64,000 bases of DNA, taken from Alphaproteobacteria bacterium (GTDB taxonomy: Bacteria > Pseudomonadota > Alphaproteobacteria > Micavibrionales > UBA2020). Where the stretch lies: positions 835,301 to 899,300 of the forward strand of contig JAICWS010000001.1 in assembly GCA_025934695.1 (NCBI GenBank). Direction: 5' to 3'. Position 1 is the stretch's first letter. Each line of letters begins with the position of its first letter. A program made the translations under genes and the position numbers. Positions 9,315 to 18,329 of this stretch are shown here, piece by piece. A model generated the notes under the pieces. That model saw only the letters and a list, made by a program, of their open reading frames with translations, ran no database searches and had not been told where the DNA came from.

Positions 9315-9699
9315 GCCACAGAATGGTTCGGAAAAGATGCGCCGCGGCGAAGACGGCGATCAGGGACAGGAAAACAGAGGCCGCGACGTACGCGGCGGCG
9401 GCCATCGCCTGGTGCGTGTCGACCAGCTTGAACACATCGAGAGAAAAGGAAGAGAACGTGGTGAAACCGCCCAGGAATCCGGTCACGAGCAGCGCCTGCA
9501 CCCGCGCCGGCTGGCTGACCTTGAGGGCGAAGATTTCCATGAGCGCCCCGATGAGAAAGCAGCCCAGCACGTTCACGAACAGCGTGCCATAGGGAAAATC
9601 GTCGCCAAACCATATCTTCGAAAGCAACAGCGAGAAATGCCGCGCCAGCGAACCCAGGCCACCGCCGAGAAAGACGCCAAGCAGGATCACCGGGTTCAT
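9307..9699 (-). CDS. crcB: Fluoride channel CrcB/Fluc
   Basis: A 130-aa protein with four hydrophobic helices. It has the Fluc hallmarks GGGLGSLARH near residue 12, GTLFVNVLGCF (38-48, with the conserved Asn) and GGFTTFSSFS (77-86), the helix-break and Phe-box region. Such proteins form dual-topology dimers that export fluoride. A four-base overlap with rarA (ATGA) indicates translational coupling. I see no fluoride riboswitch upstream. Confidence 0.95.
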   Translation of the reverse strand: MNPVILLGVFLGGGLGSLARHFSLLLSKIWFGDDFPYGTLFVNVLGCFLIGALMEIFALKVSQPARVQALLVTGFLGGFTTFSSFSLDVFKLVDTHQAMAAAAYVAASVFLSLIAVFAAAHLFRTILWHG

Positions 9700-11012
9700 T
9701 CCTTGCCTCCCTTGTCCTCGCGCAGCTTCTGCCAGTATTCGAGGCGCTTTTTGATATCGCGCTCAAAGCCGCGCTCCACGGGTTGGTAGAACTGCTCGCG
9801 CTTCATGCCGTCGGGAAAGTAATTCTGGCCCGAGAAGCCCTCTTCCGTGTCGTGGTCGTAATTATACCCTTTGCCGTAGCCGATGTCTTTCATGAGTTTC
9901 GTAGGCGCGTTCAGGATGTGCTTGGGCGGCATCAGCGAGCCGGTTTCCCTGGCCGCGGCCCGGGCCGCGCCATAGGCGGTATAGGAGGAATTGGACTTGG
10001 GCGCGGTCGCGAGATAGATCAGCGCCTGCGCAAGCGCCAGCTCGCCTTCCGGCGAGCCTAAGCGTTCATAGGTCTCCCAGGCGGCGATGGTCATGGACAG
10101 GGCCTGCGGGTCGGCCAGGCCGATATCCTCGGTCGCCATGCGCACCATGCGCCGCGCGACATAGCGCGGGTCCTCCCCGCCGTCCAGCATGCGGCAGAAC
10201 CAGTAGAGCGCGGCATCGGCGTCGGAGCCGCGCACCGACTTATGGAGCGCGCTGATGAGGTTATAGTGGCTTTCCGCCGCCTTGTCGTAAAGCGGCGCGC
10301 GCTTCTGGACGAATTTGGTCAGCGCCTCGACATCAAGCAGGCCCTTCTTCTGGCCCTGGAAGATCTGCTCGGCCAGATTCAGGATATAGCGTCCGTCGCC
10401 ATCGGCCATATTGACCAAGGCCGTGCGCGCTTCCGGCGTCAGCGGCAGCGGACGGTGCACCTGCCGTTCCGCGCGCTGCAGGAGGGTCTCCAGCGCGCCT
10501 TCGTCGAGACGGTTGAGCACCATGACCTGGCAGCGCGACAAAAGCGCGGCGTTGAGTTCGAACGACGGGTTTTCGGTGGTTGCGCCCACGAGCGTGATCG
10601 TGCCGTCCTCGACATAGGGCAGGAAGGCGTCCTGCTGCGACTTGTTGAAGCGGTGGATCTCGTCGACGAACAGCAGCGTACCCCGCCCCATACGGCGGCG
10701 GTGTAGCGCGGATTCGAACACCTTGCGCAGGTCGGCGACGCCCGAGAAGACGGCGGAGATCGCCTCGAACTGCAATTCGGTATGCTGCGCCAAGAGTTTG
10801 GCCAGCGTCGTCTTGCCGCAGCCTGGCGGGCCCCAGAAGATGAGGGAGGCGATTCTGCCCTGCTCCACCATGCGGGCCAATGGGCCTTCGCCCTTGATCA
10901 GATGGTCCTGACCGACGACGTCCGCGAGCTCTTTGGGCCGCAGCAGGTCGGCCAGCGGCCGCGGCGCTTTCCCGCTTTCATCCGGAATGGCGGCGTCGAA
11001 GAGGTTGTTCAT
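9696..11012 (-). CDS. rarA: Replication-associated recombination protein RarA (MgsA)
   Basis: A 438-aa AAA+ ATPase acting at stalled replication forks. The Walker A is GPPGCGKTT (61-69) and the Walker B DEIH (117-120); GATTENPSFELNAALLSRC is the sensor region, and the C-terminal MgsA/WHIP-like tetramerisation part follows (LISALHKSVRGSDADAALYW). I use the ATG at 11012; the longer reading would need a TTG at 11030 inside the upstream repeat. It heads the compact rarA-crcB-rluC-AsmA-ATP12 unit. Confidence 0.95.
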   Translation of the reverse strand: MNNLFDAAIPDESGKAPRPLADLLRPKELADVVGQDHLIKGEGPLARMVEQGRIASLIFWGPPGCGKTTLAKLLAQHTELQFEAISAVFSGVADLRKVFESALHRRRMGRGTLLFVDEIHRFNKSQQDAFLPYVEDGTITLVGATTENPSFELNAALLSRCQVMVLNRLDEGALETLLQRAERQVHRPLPLTPEARTALVNMADGDGRYILNLAEQIFQGQKKGLLDVEALTKFVQKRAPLYDKAAESHYNLISALHKSVRGSDADAALYWFCRMLDGGEDPRYVARRMVRMATEDIGLADPQALSMTIAAWETYERLGSPEGELALAQALIYLATAPKSNSSYTAYGAARAAARETGSLMPPKHILNAPTKLMKDIGYGKGYNYDHDTEEGFSGQNYFPDGMKREQFYQPVERGFERDIKKRLEYWQKLREDKGGKE

Positions 11013-11029
11013 ATGGATAGCAGGGGACA

Positions 11030-11155
11030 ATCCCTCTCCCTCCCGCGCTTCGCGCGGGCCCCTCCCTCTCCCGGCATGCGCCGGGCAGAGGGAAAGAAGA
11101 AATCGGCTCCCTCTCCCAGCGAATGCTGGGAGAGGGTTGGGGAGAGGGATTGTAC
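11030..11155. repeat. CCCTCTCCC-type palindromic repeat
   Basis: A noncoding stretch between the Do-like protease and rarA made of hairpins: CCCGCGCTTCGCGCGGG, CCCGGCATGCGCCGGG and CTCTCCCAGCGAATGCTGGGAGAG, flanked by GAGAGGG runs. This type of repeat is common in proteobacterial intergenic regions. It may stabilise or terminate the upstream mRNA. Confidence 0.6.
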
Positions 11156-11190
11156 TGAACTTTCCATTACTTCTATCATCAAAAACCGCT

Positions 11191-12732
11191 TCATATCGTT
11201 ATCATCAAGTTCAAGATCTGCTCGCCGCGCTGGATCTGGATGGCCCAGCGGCCCGCACCGATAGAGTCGAGCAGGTCGCGCAATTGAGCGACTGAGGTGA
11301 TTTTCTTGCCATTGACCGATATCAGCACGTCGCCCGTCTCGAGGCCGAGGCGCGCGGCATAGCCCGCGTCGGCCTTCATCACAACGACGCCGGCTTCCTG
11401 CGCGGTGCCGCCCAGTTCTTCGGAAACGGCGGGCGAGATGTTGGCCACCGTCGCGCCCGAGAAAGGGTTTTCGCCGGTGAGGGTCGTCTGGTCGCGCGGC
11501 GGGTTTTCCGGGGGCGCCTGCGCCACGAGAGTGGCGGTGCCGCTCTTGCCGTTGCGGAACAATTCGATCTTCATCGGCATGCCGAGCGGCGTGGTGGCCA
11601 TGCGGAACTTCAGCGCGTCGGCGTCGGCCACCTCGTGGCCGTTGATGGCGGTGATGACATCGCCGGTGCGGATTCCGGCCTTATACGCGGGGCCGTTGGG
11701 GTTGACGCGATTGACGAGGGCGCCCGAGGCGCGTTCGAGGCCCAGGCTGTCGACCATGTCGGGCGTGACCGCCTGCGCCGCGATGCCGGTCCAGGCCCTG
11801 ATGATCTTGCCGCCGTGATGCGAGGCCTCGATCACCGTACGCACCATGCTGGAGGGGATGGCGAAACCGATGCCGAGCGAACCGCCGTCCTTGGAATAGA
11901 TCATGCTGTTGATGCCCAGAAGCTTTCCCTGCATGTCCACAAGCGCGCCGCCCGAATTGCCGGGGTTGATGGCGGCATCGGTCTGGATAAAGAAGCTGTA
12001 TTCACCGGCTCCCTGCACGTTGGAGCGCGACAGGCCCGAAATAATGCCGTGCGTGACCGTCTGCCCCACGCCGAAGGGGTTGCCGATGGCCAGCACCAGA
12101 TCGCCCACCTGCGCCTGGTCGCTGTCGGCCAGTTCAAGATAGGGAAGCTTTTCGCCCTTGGGATGGATGCGCAGGATCGCAAGATCGGACTTCGGATCGT
12201 TGAGCACTTTCTCGGCGGCATATTCGCGCCCGTCCTGGGTGACTACGTTGATCTCGGTCGCGTTGGCGATGACGTGTGTGTTGGTTGCGATCTGCCCGTC
12301 GGGGTCGATGATGACGCCGGAGCCGAGCGAATTCTCGACGCGCTCCTGCGTCAGCCCGCCCATGCCCTGCAGCCCGAGGAACTGTGCGATCAGCGGATCG
12401 GCCAGCAGCGGGTTCGTCTGGCGCACGATGCGCTTGGCATAGATGTTGACGACCGCAGGCCCGGTCCGCTTGACCAGCGGCGCGAAGGAAAGCTGCATCT
12501 GCTGCATGGATTGCGGGACGGCGTCGGCGCGGGCAGAGGTAAAGACTGCGAGCGCAGCCAGTACAACTGCCATCCCCGCGAATGCGGGGATCCAAAAGGC
12601 CGTCGGGCCGTCATATGACTCCGCAGGTGAGTCATGTGACGCGCGGACGCGCTTTTGGACCCCCGGACAAGCCGGGGGTGGTGTTAAATTTGCAAGTTTG
12701 CAAATAAACGACAAAATGATTCCGGAAACCAT
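11191..12732 (-). CDS. Do/DegQ-like periplasmic serine protease with repeat-encoded insertion
   Basis: An HtrA-family protease (513 aa) with trypsin-like triad H153 (TNTHVI), D183 (SDLAIL) and S260 (NPGNSGGA), then two PDZ domains (about residues 305-390 and 430-505). It should act in periplasmic protein quality control. AGGAGG five bases before the ATG at 12732 strongly supports this start. Residues about 17-53 are encoded by a palindromic repeat (12571-12683; it reads WIPAFAG at the end), which separates MVSGIILSFICKLANL from the hydrophobic MAVVLAALAVFTSARADA stretch. The signal peptide is therefore abnormal unless an internal start is used. It follows rplQ, a common alphaproteobacterial order. 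Confidence 0.92.
   Translation of the reverse strand: MVSGIILSFICKLANLTPPPACPGVQKRVRASHDSPAESYDGPTAFWIPAFAGMAVVLAALAVFTSARADAVPQSMQQMQLSFAPLVKRTGPAVVNIYAKRIVRQTNPLLADPLIAQFLGLQGMGGLTQERVENSLGSGVIIDPDGQIATNTHVIANATEINVVTQDGREYAAEKVLNDPKSDLAILRIHPKGEKLPYLELADSDQAQVGDLVLAIGNPFGVGQTVTHGIISGLSRSNVQGAGEYSFFIQTDAAINPGNSGGALVDMQGKLLGINSMIYSKDGGSLGIGFAIPSSMVRTVIEASHHGGKIIRAWTGIAAQAVTPDMVDSLGLERASGALVNRVNPNGPAYKAGIRTGDVITAINGHEVADADALKFRMATTPLGMPMKIELFRNGKSGTATLVAQAPPENPPRDQTTLTGENPFSGATVANISPAVSEELGGTAQEAGVVVMKADAGYAARLGLETGDVLISVNGKKITSVAQLRDLLDSIGAGRWAIQIQRGEQILNLMITI
12571..12683. repeat. Composite palindromic element inside the protease reading frame
   Basis: It begins with CCCCGCGAATGCGGGG and ends with CCCCCGGACAAGCCGGGGG. 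The core is an almost perfect long palindrome centred near 12626: TCCAAAAG...GTCATATGACTC faces GAGTCATGTGAC...CTTTTGGA. Several arm differences keep base pairing. It has the same architecture as the elements at 18, 19411, 56288 and 57755. Confidence 0.75.
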
Positions 12733-12749
12733 ATGCTCCTCCTGTCAGA

Positions 12750-12789
12750 AAAGCAAAAGAGCGGAAACTGGTAAGAGTTTCCGCTCTTT
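12750..12789 (-). terminator. Rho-independent terminator after rplQ
   Basis: On the minus strand AAAGAGCGGAAACT pairs with AGTTTCCGCTCTTT around a six-base loop, followed by TTTTGCTTTT. It closes the alpha operon 22 bases after the rplQ stop and lies just ahead of the protease ribosome-binding site. Confidence 0.85.
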
Positions 12790-12810
12790 ATATAGCTTAT
12801 TCAACCGTGT

Positions 12811-13296
12811 TTAACCAGCGGCGGCCTTTTTCTTGGGGGCCTTCCTTTTCGCGCCGGCTTCTTCAGCGGGAGGCGTGGTGGGAGCCTCGTCCGCGGCGGC
12901 ATTCTGGTCGGGGCCGCTGTCCTGGCCCTTGGCCGAACGATCGCGGTCGACGAGCTCGATGATCGCCACAGGCGCGTTGTCGCCGTAGCGGAAACCCGCT
13001 TTCAACACGCGCGTATAGCCGCCGTTGCGGTCCTGATAGCGCTTGCCCAGGACGTCGAACAGTTTCTTGACCATCTTCTCGTCGCGCAGGCGCGACTGGG
13101 CGAGGCGACGGTTCGAGAGGCCGCCTTTCTTGCCGAGGGTGATCAGTTTTTCGACGACGCCGCGCAATTCTTTTGCTTTCGGCAGGGTGGTTTCGATTTG
13201 CTCATGCTTGATGAGCGCCGCTGCCATGTTCGCAAACATCGCATGACGGTGTTGGGTTTTGACGCCGAGTTTACGGCCGGATTTACCATGACGCAT
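12811..13296 (-). CDS. rplQ: 50S ribosomal protein L17
   Basis: 161 aa, starting [11 protein letters not shown] at 13296 with AAGGAG eight bases upstream; the longer reading from 13326 is not needed. The L17 core runs to about residue 115 and includes [19 protein letters not shown] and LAQSRLRD. The last 45 residues are a low-complexity tail ([17 protein letters not shown] at the end) absent from E. coli L17. L17 binds 23S rRNA near the exit tunnel. Last gene of the alpha operon. Confidence 0.97.
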   Translation of the reverse strand: MRHGKSGRKLGVKTQHRHAMFANMAAALIKHEQIETTLPKAKELRGVVEKLITLGKKGGLSNRRLAQSRLRDEKMVKKLFDVLGKRYQDRNGGYTRVLKAGFRYGDNAPVAIIELVDRDRSAKGQDSGPDQNAAADEAPTTPPAEEAGAKRKAPKKKAAAG

Positions 13297-13398
13297 GGTG
13301 CAGTCTCCTTCAAGTTGTCGCCTCAACGCATTGAGGCGGATTGCATGAACAATACCCTGTCATCAGCAGCATTGTTTTCGGGGACGATCCCCTTGGTA

Positions 13399-13477
13399 CT
13401 GTCATCCGGAGCGTAGCGAAGGATCTCTCTTTATTGCCAAGGGAGATTCTTCGGCCCTTCGGGCCTCAGAATGACAA
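13399..13477. repeat. GTCATCC...GAATGAC palindromic repeat (type B)
   Basis: It sits in the rpoA-rplQ gap. The left arm is TGTCATCCGGAGCG and the right arm CAGAATGACA, with an internal hairpin TTCGGCCCTTCGGGCC. A second copy with better arms lies at 59881-59970. It is transcribed within the alpha operon. Confidence 0.6.
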
Positions 13478-13482
13478 AGTCG

Positions 13483-14499
13483 TTAGAACGGCTCCTCGAG
13501 CTTCTTGGCCAGTTCCTCGATGTTCTCGGGCGGCCAGCCTTCGACTTTCATGCCGAGGTGCAGGCCCATGTTGGTGAGGACTTCCTTGATCTCGTTGAGC
13601 GACTTGCGGCCGAAGTTCGGCGTGCGCAGCATGTCGGCTTCGGTCTTCTGGACCAGGTCGCCGATGTAGACGATGTTGTCGTTCTTGAGGCAGTTCGCCG
13701 AGCGGACGGAGAGTTCGAGCTCTTCGACCTTGCGCAGCAGGTGGCGGCTGAACGGCAGCTCGTCTTTCGCTTCTTCCTTGGCGACCGCGGCGGGCTCCTG
13801 GAAGTTGACGAACACCTGCAGCTGGTCCTGCAGGATGCGGGCCGCGAAGGCCACTGCATCTTCAGGCTTGATGGTGCCGTTGGTTTCGACGTCGAGCGTC
13901 AGCTTGTCGTAGTCGGTGATCTGGCCGACGCGGGTGTCTTCGACCTTGTACGAGACTTTGCGGACCGGCGAGAAGATGCTGTCCACGGGGATGATGCCGA
14001 TGGGAGCGTCTTCGTGGCGGTTCTGCGCGGCGGGGCGATAGCCCTTGCCGGTGGAAACGGTCAGTTCCATCGACAGTTTCGCCTTTTCGCCGATCGTGCA
14101 GATGACGGCGTCGGGATTGATGATCTCGATGTCGGCCGTCGTCTCGATCATGCCGGCTTTCACTTCGCAGGGGCCTTCCGCGTTGAGGCGGACTTTCTTG
14201 TTGCCTTCCGCGTGCATGCGGATCGCGAGGTTCTTGATGTTCAGGATGATGTCGGTGACATCTTCGCGGACGCCGGGGATGGAGGAGAACTCATGCAGGA
14301 CGCCGTCGATCTTAACGGAGGTCACAGCCGCGCCCTGAAGCGAGGACAGCAGCACGCGGCGCAGCGCGTTGCCGAGCGTGAGGCCGTAGCCGCGCTCGAG
14401 CGGTTCGACGACGACGGTGCCATAGCGGTTGGGATCTTTGTTCGTGCTGACGTCAACCTTGTTGGGTTTAATCAGCTCTTGCCAGTTTTTCTGTATCAA
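13483..14499 (-). CDS. rpoA: RNA polymerase alpha subunit
   Basis: 338 aa, normal length. The N-terminal assembly domain has [20 protein letters not shown] and LRRVLLSSL, and the C-terminal domain (from about residue 255) ends in a helix-hairpin-helix ([18 protein letters not shown]) that binds UP elements and activators. The order rpsK-rpoA-rplQ is usual; rpsD, present here in many bacteria, is missing from the operon, as is common in alphaproteobacteria. Confidence 0.99.
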   Translation of the reverse strand: MIQKNWQELIKPNKVDVSTNKDPNRYGTVVVEPLERGYGLTLGNALRRVLLSSLQGAAVTSVKIDGVLHEFSSIPGVREDVTDIILNIKNLAIRMHAEGNKKVRLNAEGPCEVKAGMIETTADIEIINPDAVICTIGEKAKLSMELTVSTGKGYRPAAQNRHEDAPIGIIPVDSIFSPVRKVSYKVEDTRVGQITDYDKLTLDVETNGTIKPEDAVAFAARILQDQLQVFVNFQEPAAVAKEEAKDELPFSRHLLRKVEELELSVRSANCLKNDNIVYIGDLVQKTEADMLRTPNFGRKSLNEIKEVLTNMGLHLGMKVEGWPPENIEELAKKLEEPF

Positions 14500-14608
14500 G
14501 ATTTTCCCCTTTTTATATTTTAAGTTTGTGCCTGTGCCTTAATCGAAAGTCCGTAAAGCGGCGCACCGTCCCCACGTATCGGCGGAAAAACGAAGCTTCC
14601 GCCTGAAA

Positions 14609-15043
14609 TTAAACGCGGCGCTTTTTGCGCGGACGGCAACCGTTATGCGGAACGGGCGTGATGTCCACGATCGAGGTGATGCTGAAGCCCACCGACTGCA
14701 GCGCGCGGAGCGCCGATTCGCGGCCCGAACCCGGCCCCTTGACGAGAACTTCCAGCGTCTTCACGCCGTGTTCTTTCGCCTTTTTGCCGGCGTCTTCCGC
14801 GGCCATCTGCGCCGCGTAGGGCGTCGACTTGCGCGAACCCTTGAAGCCGAGGTGGCCTGCGGAAGCCCAGGAAACCGTGTTCCCCTGCGCATCGGTGATC
14901 GTGACGATGGTGTTGTTGAAGGTGGAGTTCACGTGCGCGACGGCGGAAGTGATATTCTTGCGCTCTTTCTTGCGGGCCTTGCCGGGGGAGGCCTTGGTAT
15001 CCGCCGCTGCATCTGCTTTTTTCTGGGATTCTTGCTTTGCCAT
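14609..15043 (-). CDS. rpsK: 30S ribosomal protein S11
   Basis: 144 aa. The core carries [16 protein letters not shown] and the C-terminal [13 protein letters not shown], which contacts the platform of 16S rRNA. The first 28 residues are a Lys/Ala-rich extension ([20 protein letters not shown]), longer than in E. coli. It lies between rpsM and rpoA in one transcription unit. Confidence 0.99.
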   Translation of the reverse strand: MAKQESQKKADAAADTKASPGKARKKERKNITSAVAHVNSTFNNTIVTITDAQGNTVSWASAGHLGFKGSRKSTPYAAQMAAEDAGKKAKEHGVKTLEVLVKGPGSGRESALRALQSVGFSITSIVDITPVPHNGCRPRKKRRV

Positions 15044-15066
15044 TTTTAATTACTTCACTTTCAACA

Positions 15067-15450
15067 TTATTTCTTGGTCGGAGCCATTTTCTTGCCGGCG
15101 ATCGTCTTGCGCGGGCCCTTGCGGGTGCGGGCGTTCGTGCGCGTGCGCTGGCCGCGGACAGGAAGGCCTTTGCGATGGCGCAGGCCGCGGTAGCAACCGA
15201 GGTCCATGAGGCGTTTCACGGCCATCGCGTTATCGCGGCGCAGCTCGCCCTCGACCTTCGTGCTCGCCTTGATGGCGTCGCGAATGCGGTTGAGTTCGTC
15301 TTCGGAAAGCGCATTGACGCGCTTATGCCAAGGAACGTTCGCTGTTTCGAGCAACTTCTTGGCAGTGGTACGACCGATGCCATAGATGTACGTCAGCGCG
15401 ATGCCGACGACTTTTTCTGTTGGAATATTGACACCTTCGATACGTGCCAC
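15067..15450 (-). CDS. rpsM: 30S ribosomal protein S13
   Basis: 127 aa with a GTG start ([13 protein letters not shown]) preceded by GGGAGA. It has the helix-hairpin-helix region [14 protein letters not shown] and the basic tail [17 protein letters not shown] that reaches the P-site tRNA. First gene of the alpha operon, behind its own promoter at 15526-15553. No rpmJ is found between adk and rpsM. Confidence 0.99.
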   Translation of the reverse strand: MARIEGVNIPTEKVVGIALTYIYGIGRTTAKKLLETANVPWHKRVNALSEDELNRIRDAIKASTKVEGELRRDNAMAVKRLMDLGCYRGLRHRKGLPVRGQRTRTNARTRKGPRKTIAGKKMAPTKK

Positions 15451-15525
15451 GATTGGTTCTCCCGGGTTTTTGAGTCTATATATACAAAAGCGCCTCCGCC
15501 CTATGAGTAAGGGCGAAGCTCGCGC

Positions 15526-15553
15526 ATTATAAGACCTGCCATATAAAGGTCAA
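15526..15553 (-). promoter_or_regulatory. Promoter of the rpsM-rpsK-rpoA-rplQ operon
   Basis: On the minus strand TTGACC (15548-15553), 16 bases and a perfect TATAAT (15526-15531). A leader of about 70 bases follows, with a GCCCTTACTCATAGGGC hairpin, before the rpsM GTG. It shows the alpha operon can be expressed independently of secY-adk. Confidence 0.75.
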
Positions 15554-15621
15554 CTGGTTATTTGCCTTATTTAGTCCAAAATTAACGAATTTTCAGGGGG
15601 TAGGACCCATTTTTTTAAGGT

Positions 15622-16341
15622 CTAGCCGTACTTTTTTGGCGGGGCGGGCTTCTTCACCCCCTCCTTAGGGTCCAGGGCGGCTTCGATCTGCCGAGTCACA
15701 TCGTCCATGGATGCCATGCCGTCAACCACCTTCAGTACCCCTTTTGCGTCATAAAACGGCAGAATCGGGGCGGTCTGGCTGTGATAGGTCTCCAGGCGGG
15801 CGCGCACCGTCGTTGCGTTGTCGTCGGGGCGGCGCTTCCAGAGGGTGGTTTCAGGGTTGGCGGGGTCTTCGGTCGCGCCGCATTTGTCGCACTTGTGCGG
15901 GTCCTTGGGCTGGTGGAACTTGTCGTGATAGCCTTCGCCGCATTTGCCGCAAGCGAAGCGGCCCGAGATACGCTCGACCAGCTTCTCGTCGTCGACGCCG
16001 ATCTGCACCACGCCGTCGAGGCGGATGCCTTTCTCCTTCAGCATCTTGTCCAGCGACTCGGCCTGCTCCACCGAACGGGGAAAGCCGTCGAGGATGAAGC
16101 CGTTCTTGCAGTCGGGCTGATCGAGGCGCTCGGCGATCATCTTCACGGTGATCTCGTTCGGAACGAGCTTGCCTTCCTTCATGATGCGGTTGATTTCCGC
16201 GCCGAGCGGATCATTGGGGTCCTTGGTGCGCGCGCGGAACAGGTCGCCCGTGGAAATGGACGGGACGCCGTATTTCGCCGACAGGCGGCTCGCCTGGGTG
16301 CCTTTGCCGGCGCCCGGGGGGCCGATCAGGATGACTCTCAT
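15622..16341 (-). CDS. adk: Adenylate kinase with zinc-type LID
   Basis: Interconverts ATP+AMP and 2 ADP. The protein (239 aa) has GPPGAGKGT (8-16), STGDLFRA and the GFILDGFPR strand. The LID is the long form with four cysteines in two CxxC pairs (C131, C134, C151, C154), which in this family bind a structural zinc; E. coli Adk lacks them. The start at 16341 has GAGGAG upstream and overlaps secY by four bases, so the 60-residue longer reading is rejected. An extra 20-residue Lys/Pro-rich C-terminus follows the core. Confidence 0.98.
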   Translation of the reverse strand: MRVILIGPPGAGKGTQASRLSAKYGVPSISTGDLFRARTKDPNDPLGAEINRIMKEGKLVPNEITVKMIAERLDQPDCKNGFILDGFPRSVEQAESLDKMLKEKGIRLDGVVQIGVDDEKLVERISGRFACGKCGEGYHDKFHQPKDPHKCDKCGATEDPANPETTLWKRRPDDNATTVRARLETYHSQTAPILPFYDAKGVLKVVDGMASMDDVTRQIEAALDPKEGVKKPAPPKKYG

Positions 16342-17702
16342 CTGCGCGCTCCTCTCAGTTTCGCTTTCTTGATCAGGCCTTCGTACTGGTGCGCGAGCAG
16401 GTGCGAATGGATCTGCGCCACCGTGTCCATCATGACGGAAACAGTGATCAGCACGCTCGTGCCGCCGAAGTAGAAGGGAATGCCAAGCTTGGTCGTCAGG
16501 AATTCGGGCAGCAGGCACACGGCTGTCAGGTAGACCGCGCCGATGAGAGTGATGCGGGACAGGATATGGTCGAGATAGTCGCCTGTCGCCTTGCCGGGAC
16601 GGATGCCCGGAATGAAGCCGCCGTACTTGCGCAGGTTATCCGCCGTGTCGTCCGGATTGAACTGGATGGCGGTATAGAAGAAGGTGAAGAAGATGATCAG
16701 GCCGCCGTAAAGCAGCATATATACCGGCTGACCGCGCTGCAGGTAGCGCGACATGCCCTCGACGATGTCGGCCCAGATGCCCGTGCCGGTCGCGCCGCCG
16801 GTGAAGCCGGTGATCGTCATCGGCAACAGCAGCAGCGAGGAGGCGAAGATGGGCGGGATGACGCCGGAGGTGTTGAGCTTGAGCGGCATATGGCTTGAAT
16901 CGCCGCCGGTCATCTTGTTGCCGCCGACCATGCGCTTCGGGTACTGGACGACGACCCGCCGCTGCGCGCGTTCCATGTAGACGATGAAGGCGATGACGGC
17001 GGCCACGATGAAAGGAATGAGCATGATGACAGGCGCCGACATCTCTCCGTTGCGGCCCAGTTCGAGGACCTGGATGATGGCGCGCGGAATGCCCGCCACG
17101 ATGCCCGCCATGATGATGAGCGAGGTGCCGTTGCCGACGCCGCGCGCGGTGATCTGCTCGCCCAGCCACATGAGGAAGATCGTGCCGCCGACGATCGTGA
17201 TGACCGTGGTGATTTCGAAATAGAGGCCGGGGTTGATGACGGCCGAGCCGCCCTGTCCCGACGCCATGTTCTCGAGGCCTTTCGCGAGGCCCCAGGCCTG
17301 GACGGTGGCAAGGATGATCGTGCCGTAGCGCGTGTACTGGTTCAGCTTTTTCTTGCCCGCGTCGCCTTCCTTCTTCATCTGGTCGAGCTGCGGGTGCATC
17401 GAGCTCATGAGCTGCATGATGATCGAGGCGGAGATATAGGGCATGATGTTCAGCGCGAAGATCGACATGCGCGCCAGCGCGCCGCCCGAGAACATGTTGA
17501 ACATGTCAAGGACGCTGCCCTTCTTGGTTTCGAAGATGTGCTGCCACACGTGGGGATCGATGCCGGGCAGCGGCACGTGGGTGCCGATGCGGTAGATGAT
17601 CAGGGCGATCAGCGTGAACCACAGGCGCTGCTTGAGCTCCTCCGCCTTGGCGAAAACGCCGAAATTGAGGTTGGAGGCAAACTGTTCTACAGCAGATGGC
17701 AT
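16338..17702 (-). CDS. secY: Protein translocase subunit SecY
   Basis: 454 aa with ten hydrophobic helices. Family marks are LFFTLIALIIYRIGTHVPLPG-like helix 1, then GISASIIMQL-like NIMPYISASIIMQL and the basic cytosolic loop YMERAQRRVVVQYPKR, which contacts SecA and the ribosome. It forms the inner-membrane channel with SecE and SecG. It is normally directly downstream of rplO; here 3.6 kb of accessory DNA intervenes, so it needs its own promoter. A weak candidate is TTGCGC (17784-17789), 17 bases, TAAGGT (17761-17766). Confidence 0.99.
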   Translation of the reverse strand: MPSAVEQFASNLNFGVFAKAEELKQRLWFTLIALIIYRIGTHVPLPGIDPHVWQHIFETKKGSVLDMFNMFSGGALARMSIFALNIMPYISASIIMQLMSSMHPQLDQMKKEGDAGKKKLNQYTRYGTIILATVQAWGLAKGLENMASGQGGSAVINPGLYFEITTVITIVGGTIFLMWLGEQITARGVGNGTSLIIMAGIVAGIPRAIIQVLELGRNGEMSAPVIMLIPFIVAAVIAFIVYMERAQRRVVVQYPKRMVGGNKMTGGDSSHMPLKLNTSGVIPPIFASSLLLLPMTITGFTGGATGTGIWADIVEGMSRYLQRGQPVYMLLYGGLIIFFTFFYTAIQFNPDDTADNLRKYGGFIPGIRPGKATGDYLDHILSRITLIGAVYLTAVCLLPEFLTTKLGIPFYFGGTSVLITVSVMMDTVAQIHSHLLAHQYEGLIKKAKLRGARR

Positions 17703-17825
17703 TGTCTTCGATGTCCTTCGTCGGGTTCTTTGTCGCCCAGATAGTTAGGTTGCGGGTTAGACCTTACAAGAGCACCGTTTTCGGCGCAATTGGTATTCGT
17801 AATCAGGTGAATATGACATAAACGG

Positions 17826-17857
17826 CAAAAAAAATATCCCCGCCGGAGCGGGGATAT
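17826..17857 (-). terminator. Terminator after the 77-aa gene
   Basis: On the minus strand ATATCCCCGC and GCGGGGATAT form a perfect 10-bp stem with a four-base loop and are followed by eight T. It isolates the small gene from secY. Confidence 0.9.
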
Positions 17858-17880
17858 CGGATGCCGTTGCTGAAGGCCGC

Positions 17881-18114
17881 TTAGCCGGCGCTGAAAACGC
17901 GCCATTTGTCGTCGGCGCCCTGGGTCAGCGTCACGCCGACCTGGTTTGGCGGGGGCATCACGCAGGCGCCGCCGCCCTGGCCCAGCTTGTTGAAGCGCAG
18001 CGTCAGGCCGTTTTCCTTGGCGACCTTGCGCATTTCCTCTTTCACGGGGTCGTTGGCCTCGTCGGTGACGACGGCGTTGCGGAATTGGTCGAACAGGTAG
18101 GAATAGTTTTTCAT
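17881..18114 (-). CDS. Small hypothetical protein (77 aa)
   Basis: A small soluble protein with an amphipathic N-terminal helix (MKNYSYLFDQFRNAV, then DPVKEEMRKVAKENG) and a beta-looking C-terminus (TLRFNKLGQGGG, then WRVFSAG). No family recognised. The start at 18114 is chosen because GGAG lies about nine bases upstream; the ATG at 18129 has no such site. It is a complete one-gene unit, with a promoter at 18151-18178 and a terminator at 17826-17857. Confidence 0.6.
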   Translation of the reverse strand: MKNYSYLFDQFRNAVVTDEANDPVKEEMRKVAKENGLTLRFNKLGQGGGACVMPPPNQVGVTLTQGADDKWRVFSAG

Positions 18115-18150
18115 GAGGATAGGCTCCATTACCGGGTTAATCGGACGGCG

Positions 18151-18178
18151 ATGATAAAGATTCTCAGTACTATGTCAA
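18151..18178 (-). promoter_or_regulatory. TTGACATA-type promoter
   Basis: On the minus strand TTGACA (18173-18178), 16 bases, TATCAT (18151-18156). The -35 continues as TTGACATAGTA, like the other accessory-gene promoters in this window. Confidence 0.5.
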
Positions 18179-18329
18179 TATTACTTTTATGAAAATGATG
18201 CCTGAGCTTAGGCTCCCAAGCCCAGCTCAGCCCCGCTCCGCCGCGACATTCCCAATCTTTACATAAAAATCGAAAGCCGCTATAAAAGGTTTTTGCACGA
18301 AACCGCGTTTGAACCGCTGGAGAATGGCC

